Source: Paenimyroides viscosum (lineage in GTDB: Bacteria; Bacteroidota; Bacteroidia; Flavobacteriales; Flavobacteriaceae). From it: 55,713 bases of DNA. A program made the translations under genes and the position numbers. Positions 50,719-55,713 of the stretch are shown piece after piece; position 1 is the first letter of the stretch; every line of letters starts with the position of its first letter. The notes below the pieces were generated by a model. That model ran no database searches, was not told the origin of the DNA, and saw only the letters and a list, made by a program, of their open reading frames with translations. The stretch spans positions 1-55,713 of the forward strand of contig NZ_RQTJ01000018.1 of the NCBI RefSeq assembly GCF_003858535.1. The letters are read 5' to 3'.

Positions 50719-51153
50719 ATGAACTATACTCCCAAAATATTTGTAACTGTTGATGTTGTTTTATTTAGAAAGATAAACAGCAGCTACGAAATTTTATTAA
50801 TTCAGCGATTGAACGATCCCTTTAAAGATTATTGGGCTTTACCTGGCGGTTTTGTTGATGAAAACGAGGATTTAGAAACAGCCGCCAAACGCGAACTTTT
50901 TGAAGAAACCGATATTCAGCTATTTCAGGTTAAGCAAATTAAAGCGTATGGAAATCCTAAAAGAGATCCGCGCCATCATACAATATCTGTGGCTTTTATG
51001 GGCGAAATTGACAGTTTGGCTGAAGCCAAAGCAAAGGATGATGCAAAATCGGTGAAGTGGTTTTCTGTAGATGAATTACCTGCTTTAGCTTTTGATCATG
51101 CCGAAATTATTCGAGATGCGATTGAAAAATTCATAATAAAACCAGCTTATTAG
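50719..51153 (+). CDS. Nudix hydrolase
   Basis: The 144-residue hydrolase cleaves a nucleoside diphosphate linked to another moiety. The Nudix box GGFVDENEDLETAAKREL continues FEETDI from residue about 41, giving the GX5EX7REUXEEXGU pattern. The N-terminal strand PKIFVTVDVVLFRK and DYWALPGG precede it. It resembles ADP-ribose- or NrtR-like single-domain enzymes; the substrate is not determinable. It begins with no gap after the DMT transporter. Its stop codon lies in the loop of its terminator. Confidence 0.88.
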   Translation: MNYTPKIFVTVDVVLFRKINSSYEILLIQRLNDPFKDYWALPGGFVDENEDLETAAKRELFEETDIQLFQVKQIKAYGNPKRDPRHHTISVAFMGEIDSLAEAKAKDDAKSVKWFSVDELPALAFDHAEIIRDAIEKFIIKPAY

Positions 51154-51163
51154 GCTGGTTTTT
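51138..51163. terminator. Bidirectional terminator between Nudix and yciO genes
   Basis: AAAACCAGC pairs with GCTGGTTTT, loop 7 nt with the Nudix stop codon (TAG) in it, followed by T residues. Confidence 0.85.
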
Positions 51164-51166
51164 GTT

Positions 51167-51787
51167 TTAAAAGATATCAATACTTCCTTTTCCTTCACGA
51201 ATCACTTCTGGTTCGTTTCCAGTTAAGTCAATAATGGTTGATGCCATGTTATCTCCGTAACCACCATCAATTACAGCATCAACTTTATTCTGCCATTTTT
51301 CAAAAATCAATTCAGGATCAGTTGTGTATTCAATTAATTCATCATCATCATAAATCGATGTTGAAACAATAGGATTTCCCAATTGCTTAACCAATTCTAA
51401 TGCAATGCTGTTATCGGGCACACGAATTCCGACAGTCTTTTTCTTTTTAAATTCCTTCGGAAGATTATTATTTCCTTCTAAAATAAAGGTGTACGGACCA
51501 GGCAATGCACGTTTTAAAATTTTAAACGACGAGGTGTCTAAACTTTTAACGTAGTCCGAAATATTACTTAAATCGTTACAAACAAAAGAAAAATTTGCTT
51601 TTTCGAGCTTGATTCCCTTAATTTTAGCGATACGTTCTAAAGCTTTTGTGTTTGTAATATCGCAACCTAAACCGTAAACCGTGTCGGTTGGATAAATAAT
51701 CAAACCACCATCTTTTAATATCTTTACTACTTTCTGAATTTCCTTTTCATTAGGATTATCAGGATATATTTTTATAAATTTTGCCAT
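51167..51787 (-). CDS. yciO: YciO family protein (YrdC/Sua5-fold paralogue)
   Basis: The 206-residue protein has a YrdC-type fold closest to E. coli YciO. It starts [18 protein letters not shown], has [15 protein letters not shown] near residue 29, then [60 protein letters not shown], all in YciO order. It lacks the STSANxSG motif of TsaC. The YciO function is unsettled; it is reported not to replace TsaC well. It is the last gene of a probable operon begun by the UvrD-type helicase. Confidence 0.87.
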   Translation of the reverse strand: MAKFIKIYPDNPNEKEIQKVVKILKDGGLIIYPTDTVYGLGCDITNTKALERIAKIKGIKLEKANFSFVCNDLSNISDYVKSLDTSSFKILKRALPGPYTFILEGNNNLPKEFKKKKTVGIRVPDNSIALELVKQLGNPIVSTSIYDDDELIEYTTDPELIFEKWQNKVDAVIDGGYGDNMASTIIDLTGNEPEVIREGKGSIDIF

Positions 51788-51791
51788 ACTT

Positions 51792-52097
51792 TTAATTTTT
51801 CAATTTAATATTCAAATAGTCAACAACATAATAATTCCAAATACCTTTTTTTATACCTATTTCAACTATGTAATTATTTGGATTTTTACCAATAAACTGA
51901 TTTATTCTTTTTGAACTAACTTTTATACTTTCTGAATGATTATTAAATTTAAAATAGATTTTATTTGACTGTCTGGATTTTGTGAACTTTTCAACTGGAA
52001 TCGAAACTACTTCTATTTTGCTTTTTTGTATTTCAATTTTGTTAAATATGTCCCAAATTATATTTGAAGGAATCCAAAACATAACTAAAGAGAACAT
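51792..52097 (-). CDS. Hypothetical protein, possible second half of a broken membrane gene
   Basis: From the ATG at 52097 the product is 101 residues: a short hydrophobic start ([15 protein letters not shown]) and a basic, beta-prone soluble region. The frame stays open for 18 codons further upstream, encoding HIKIIYILLINFVFF, so a full membrane helix spans the putative start. That extension has no ATG, GTG or TTG and ends at the TAA of the upstream gene, which is in the same frame. It could be the C-terminal part of one protein with the 52152 gene. The gap to yciO is 4 bp. Confidence 0.5.
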   Translation of the reverse strand: MFSLVMFWIPSNIIWDIFNKIEIQKSKIEVVSIPVEKFTKSRQSNKIYFKFNNHSESIKVSSKRINQFIGKNPNNYIVEIGIKKGIWNYYVVDYLNIKLKN

Positions 52098-52151
52098 AAA
52101 AAAAACAAAGTTTATTAGTAAAATGTATATAATTTTAATGTGAATTTTTTT

Positions 52152-52409
52152 TTATTTTTTAAGCTCTGAAAAAGATTTTTTATAATCCAGTCCTAATATG
52201 TTAAATCTTATAGCAATAAAGAAACCTATCAAAATTGGCAACCAAAATATAAATATATTGTATTTGTAATCTTTGCCAATATATGATGACTTGATAAAAA
52301 TATTATACAAAACAAAAACGATAATTAGAGCTATAAAAGATTTAAATAGATAATTACCTCCTTTTGTTTGCTTCTTCTTATGTTGATATTTTGATTTATA
52401 ATATCCCAT
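52152..52409 (-). CDS. Hypothetical two-helix membrane protein, possible first half of a broken gene
   Basis: The 85-residue protein has a basic N-terminus (YKSKYQHKKKQTKGG), two membrane helices (about residues 25-40 and 50-70) and a charged end (DYKKSFSELKK). It starts 15 bp after the stop of the UvrD-type gene. Its TAA at 52152-52154 is in frame with the next gene, and the intervening 54 nt are open. Without this stop the chain would have about 205 residues and three membrane helices. No family is recognised. Confidence 0.55.
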   Translation of the reverse strand: MGYYKSKYQHKKKQTKGGNYLFKSFIALIIVFVLYNIFIKSSYIGKDYKYNIFIFWLPILIGFFIAIRFNILGLDYKKSFSELKK

Positions 52410-52424
52410 TTATAAATTTTGCCA

Positions 52425-54761
52425 TTATTCCAGTATATTAAGTTTTGCAAAACGCAGCAGCAATTTTTTAATTCCACCAACATCAAAATGAATTTCGGCT
52501 TTTTTGTCTGCCCCTGCTCCTTCTAAGTTAAGAATTTTTCCTTTACCAAAACGTTCGTGCATAATAATTTGTCCTTCTTGTAACGAAGAATTTTCATTTG
52601 ATGAGGAACTTGAAGCCGAAATCTTACTCATATCCTTCAATCTTCTAATATCATTATTTGGCTTTTGATCCTCATTTTCTCGAACCCATTTTGGCGGAAC
52701 TCCTGCAGTTGGCTTGTTTAAACGCAATTTAGATTTATCAACATCGCCAAAAATATCTTCATTGATTGATGATTTATATCGGTAATTTGTTTCGGGAGCC
52801 GATAGAAATTCCAAATACTGCGGATCAATCTCTTGAATAAATCTTGACGGATCACAATCGCTTAATTTTCCCCAACGATATCTGCTTTGAGCATAAGTTA
52901 AGTATGCTTTATGTTCGGCACGGGTTAAAGCAACGTAAAACAAACGACGTTCTTCTTCTAAATCTGCACGCGAATTCACACTCATGGCACTCGGAAACAG
53001 ATCTTCTTCCATACCAACCACAAAAACTGTCGGGAATTCCAGTCCTTTTGCCAAGTGAATGGTCATTAAAGCCACACGGTCATCATCGCCTTTATCGTTA
53101 TCCAAATCACTTGCCAATGCAACATCTTCCAAAAATTCTGCTAAACTTCCACGTGCACCATCAACTTCAACCTGACCTTCAGTAAAATCCTTAATACCGT
53201 TTAAAAGTTCTTCAATATTATCTAAACGCGTAATACCTTCAGGTGTTCCGTCTTTTTTTAATTCCTGAACTAAGCCGGTTTTTTTAACCACATAATCGGT
53301 TAAATAATACGCATCATGATTATCATTTATTACCTGGAAATTTTTAATCATGGTAACAAAATCGCTTATTTTACTTTTGGTTCCAGATGTTAATTTGAGA
53401 TCAATTTTATCGATATGTTCCATTACCTCAAAAATACTGCGCTTGTAATGATTGGCGGCAATATTCAGTTTTTCAACCGTTGTATTACCAATTCCGCGCG
53501 CCGGATAGTTTATTACACGCACCAAAGCTTCTTCGTCTTTAGGGTTTACAAGCAAACGAAGATATCCTAAAACATCTTTAATTTCTTTACGTTGATAGAA
53601 CGATAAACCGCCATAAATTCTATAAGGTATATCCTTTTTACGCAAGGCATCTTCCATAGCACGCGATTGCGCATTGGTTCTGTACAAAATAGCGAAATCG
53701 CCATTTTTCATTTGATGCGTCATTTTTTCTTCAAAAATGGTCGATGCTACAAATCTTCCTTCTTCGGCATCGGTTATCGATCGGTGAATTTTAATTTTTG
53801 GTCCGTCATCATTTGCTGTCCAAACCAATTTATCAAGCTTGGTTTTATTTTTGTCGATAATGGTATTGGCTGCTTCTACAATATTTTTTGATGATCGATA
53901 ATTCTGTTCCAAACGATACACCTTAACATCGTCAAAATCTTTCTGAAAATTGAAAATGTTGTTGATATTGGCGCCACGAAACGCATAAATTGATTGTGCA
54001 TCGTCGCCTACCACACAAATATTCTGAAAACGATCTGCCAGCGCCTTTACAATTAAGTATTGCGAATTGTTGGTATCCTGATACTCATCAACCATAATAT
54101 ATCTGAAACGATCCTGATATTTCAACAAAACTTCAGGAAAACGAATCAAAAGCTCATTTGTTTTCAACAATAAATCGTCAAAATCCATTGCGCCAGCCTT
54201 AAAACATCTTTCAACATACGCCTGATATAAATCGCCAACACGTGGTTTTTTTGCCATGGCATCGGCTTCCATCAACTCCGGATTGTTAAAATACGCTTTA
54301 ACGGTAACCATATTATTTTTGTAGTTAGATATTCTGCTTAAAACATCTTTAGGCTTGTAAATATCCTTATCTAACTGCATTTCTTTAATAATTTGCCCGA
54401 TCAAACGTTGTGAATCTTGAGAATCGTAAATCGTAAAATTTGAAGGATATCCCAACTTATCAGCTTCAGCACGAAGAATTCTTGCAAAAACCGAGTGAAA
54501 AGTTCCCATCCATAAATTTTTAGCTTCGGCAGAATTAACAATTTTCGAGATACGTTCTTTCATTTCTTTAGCCGCTTTGTTGGTAAAAGTCAGCGACAAA
54601 ATGTTAAAAGCATCAACGCCAAGGTGCATCAAATAAGCAATACGTAAGGTTAAAACGCGTGTTTTACCAGAACCCGCACCGGCAATAATAATCATTGGTC
54701 CGTTTTTTTGTAAAACAGGTTCACGTTGCGCATCGTTTAATTGATCGATATAATTTTGCAT
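52425..54761 (-). CDS. UvrD/PcrA-type superfamily 1 DNA helicase
   Basis: This ATP-dependent 3'-5' helicase of 778 residues unwinds DNA in repair and replication restart. Walker A GAGSGKTRVLTLRIAYL is near residue 27. LTFTNKAAKEMKERI is motif Ia, VDEYQDTN Walker B, VGDDAQSIYAFRGA motif III and LEQNYRSSKNI motif IV. LMTIHLAKGLEFPTVFVVG is motif V and YVALTRAEHKAYLTY motif VI. The C-terminal tail ends AKLNILE. The frame extends to a TTG at 54812, but the -7 box at 54782 indicates the ATG at 54761. PcrA-like versus UvrD-like cannot be told apart. Confidence 0.94.
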   Translation of the reverse strand: MQNYIDQLNDAQREPVLQKNGPMIIIAGAGSGKTRVLTLRIAYLMHLGVDAFNILSLTFTNKAAKEMKERISKIVNSAEAKNLWMGTFHSVFARILRAEADKLGYPSNFTIYDSQDSQRLIGQIIKEMQLDKDIYKPKDVLSRISNYKNNMVTVKAYFNNPELMEADAMAKKPRVGDLYQAYVERCFKAGAMDFDDLLLKTNELLIRFPEVLLKYQDRFRYIMVDEYQDTNNSQYLIVKALADRFQNICVVGDDAQSIYAFRGANINNIFNFQKDFDDVKVYRLEQNYRSSKNIVEAANTIIDKNKTKLDKLVWTANDDGPKIKIHRSITDAEEGRFVASTIFEEKMTHQMKNGDFAILYRTNAQSRAMEDALRKKDIPYRIYGGLSFYQRKEIKDVLGYLRLLVNPKDEEALVRVINYPARGIGNTTVEKLNIAANHYKRSIFEVMEHIDKIDLKLTSGTKSKISDFVTMIKNFQVINDNHDAYYLTDYVVKKTGLVQELKKDGTPEGITRLDNIEELLNGIKDFTEGQVEVDGARGSLAEFLEDVALASDLDNDKGDDDRVALMTIHLAKGLEFPTVFVVGMEEDLFPSAMSVNSRADLEEERRLFYVALTRAEHKAYLTYAQSRYRWGKLSDCDPSRFIQEIDPQYLEFLSAPETNYRYKSSINEDIFGDVDKSKLRLNKPTAGVPPKWVRENEDQKPNNDIRRLKDMSKISASSSSSNENSSLQEGQIIMHERFGKGKILNLEGAGADKKAEIHFDVGGIKKLLLRFAKLNILE

Positions 54762-54781
54762 AGATTTATTTTCAGAAAAAA

Positions 54782-54789
54782 CAAAGTTA
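54782..54789 (-). promoter_or_regulatory. -7 promoter box of UvrD-type helicase gene
   Basis: On the minus strand this reads TAACTTTG, 20 nt before the ATG at 54761. It rules out the TTG at 54812 as the start. Confidence 0.55.
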
Positions 54790-54830
54790 CTACTACTAAA
54801 AATAAGTAGCAAATAATATTATTTTAGGTT

Positions 54831-54838
54831 TATATTTG
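54831..54838 (+). promoter_or_regulatory. -7 promoter box of the 186-aa gene
   Basis: TATATTTG matches TAnnTTTG and lies 19 nt before the ATG at 54858. It is divergent from the helicase promoter, 41 bp apart. Confidence 0.55.
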
Positions 54839-54857
54839 TTTTTTAAAAGTGATATAG

Positions 54858-55418
54858 ATGTTTTCAAATTTTACGGTTGACTGGAAAGAGTCGTTACTTA
54901 TATTATTAGGTTTAGTTATTATAGTATTATTGTTTTATGTTTTTAATAGAAAATCGATTGCGAAAGAGAAAGAAACACGAAATTTTTTAAGACAACGTAT
55001 GCAACAACCCCATACCGCGCCAAAGGTTCAAGAAACTTTAAGAAAATCTACTCCGCAAACGGTGCAGGCATACGAAAGATTAATTATTTTAATGGAACGT
55101 ATAGATTTGCAAAAATTAGTAGTTCGTGTAGCACCAATATCAGAGTTAAAACAAGATTACGCATCGTTCTTAATACAAAATATAGAACAAGAATACGATT
55201 TTAATATTTCACAGCAATTGTATGTATCAGAAGAAGCATGGGCATTAATTGCAACTGCAAAACAAACAATTATTCAACAAATTTTAAAAACAAGTTTAAA
55301 AGAAGATGTTTTAACTGCAACCGATTTACAAAAAAAACTTATACAAAGTAAAGAACAAAACTCGGTAACCGAATTGGCAAAAAACAGATTAAAACAAGAA
55401 TTTAAAAATTTGGTTTAA
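54858..55418 (+). CDS. Membrane-anchored protein of unknown function
   Basis: The 186-residue protein has one N-terminal membrane helix (LLILLGLVIIVLLFYVF, residues about 13-30). A basic region and a long helical cytosolic part follow, with Gln-rich stretches (RQRMQQPHTAPK; ISQQLYVSEEAWALI). It resembles the DUF7935 group of conserved flavobacterial proteins, but that assignment is uncertain. It is divergent from the UvrD-type gene and 37 bp upstream of a small lipoprotein gene, so the two may be cotranscribed. Confidence 0.7.
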   Translation: MFSNFTVDWKESLLILLGLVIIVLLFYVFNRKSIAKEKETRNFLRQRMQQPHTAPKVQETLRKSTPQTVQAYERLIILMERIDLQKLVVRVAPISELKQDYASFLIQNIEQEYDFNISQQLYVSEEAWALIATAKQTIIQQILKTSLKEDVLTATDLQKKLIQSKEQNSVTELAKNRLKQEFKNLV

Positions 55419-55455
55419 TTTTTGATTAATTACAATAAACATTAAAGTAAAAAGT

Positions 55456-55653
55456 ATGAAAAAGGTATTAACTATTTTGGGAATTGCTTTTTTAGCAAGT
55501 TGCGAATCGTCTGACACCTGTCATTGTGAAGTTTTTGAAAACATTGGCACCGAAGAGCAACCTCAGTTGAGATACATTGGAAGTTTAGATGGAAACTGCG
55601 ATGATAAAATTAAAGAAGAAGAAAAAGTTTACCAAAGTGTAAGCTGTGATTAA
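55456..55653 (+). CDS. Small lipoprotein
   Basis: The 65-residue protein has a lipoprotein signal (MKKVLTILGIAFLASCESS) with lipobox Cys16. The mature part is acidic with four more cysteines (CHCEVF, GNCDD, SVSCD). No family is recognised. The four cysteines suggest two disulfides or a metal site in the periplasm. A strong terminator follows directly. Confidence 0.7.
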   Translation: MKKVLTILGIAFLASCESSDTCHCEVFENIGTEEQPQLRYIGSLDGNCDDKIKEEEKVYQSVSCD

Positions 55654-55686
55654 GAAGCTGTCTCAAAACTAGACAGCTTCTTTTTT
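55652..55686 (+). terminator. Terminator of the small lipoprotein gene
   Basis: AAGAAGCTGTCT pairs perfectly with AGACAGCTTCTT around CAAAACT, followed by TTTT. The stop codon overlaps the first base pairs. Confidence 0.88.
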
Positions 55687-55713
55687 GCTTTTTAGAATAT
55701 ATATGTTCTTGTA

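Noticed and set aside
1..55713. CRISPR array, prophage, restriction or other known defence system
   Set aside because: No regularly spaced repeats, cas, integrase, capsid, methylase or toxin-antitoxin gene was recognised.

Overview
The window is one contiguous piece of a low-GC, AT-rich bacterial chromosome of the Bacteroidetes, almost certainly family Flavobacteriaceae. The evidence is a type IX secretion (T9SS) C-terminal sorting domain, LVIVD-repeat and SurA-like envelope proteins, an OmpA protein with a Ca-binding linker, start codons without Shine-Dalgarno sequences, and the Bacteroidetes -7 element TAnnTTTG upstream of about twenty genes. The genus cannot be fixed from sequence alone; Flavobacterium- or Myroides-like is a guess.

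Layout. 1-10 kb: a small membrane ORF with a doubtful start, type II NADH dehydrogenase, a DUF3810 protein, a thioredoxin-like ferredoxin, aminoacyl-histidine dipeptidase, two hypothetical genes, a DEAD-box helicase and an M1 aminopeptidase. 10-15 kb: an orphan gene, chorismate synthase, thiamine pyrophosphokinase, and a T9SS cargo gene in a rearranged block with 40-bp direct repeats and a relic of a second sorting domain, then rhodanese and DedA. 15-22 kb, mostly minus strand: DUF2490 protein, heme A synthase, CCA-adding enzyme, TsaC/Sua5, arginase-family enzyme and kynureninase. 22-27 kb: an AcnA-type and an AcnB aconitase side by side. 27-33 kb: two PpiC-type foldases, release factor 3 and a secreted three-module protein. 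33-42 kb: nucleoid-associated protein, pRiA4b ORF-3-like protein, a LytS/2TM/LytTR signalling operon with a thioredoxin-fold protein, lysA, a Tat-exported alkaline phosphatase and a TrpG/PabA amidotransferase. 42-49 kb: secreted beta-propeller-like protein, DUF1456 protein, two LVIVD lipoproteins, UvrB and OmpA. 49-55.7 kb: DUF3817 pair, DMT transporter, Nudix hydrolase, YciO, a possibly broken membrane gene, UvrD-type helicase, a membrane-anchored protein and a small lipoprotein.

Most of the window is core metabolism and housekeeping (TCA cycle, aromatic and lysine biosynthesis, tRNA maturation, DNA repair, envelope folding). No phage, insertion sequence, CRISPR array, tRNA or rRNA gene is visible. 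Genes are compact: many terminator hairpins hold a stop codon in the loop, are shared by convergent genes, or sit directly beside the next -7 box.

The stretches that most deserve a second look are the rearranged T9SS block (12595-14135), the in-frame interruption at 52152, the sensor kinase that carries its own C-terminal 2TM-like domain beside a free 2TM gene, the hairpin in the acnB leader, and several unrelated dispersed intergenic repeats. I did not find convincing evidence for a wholly new defence or biosynthetic system.
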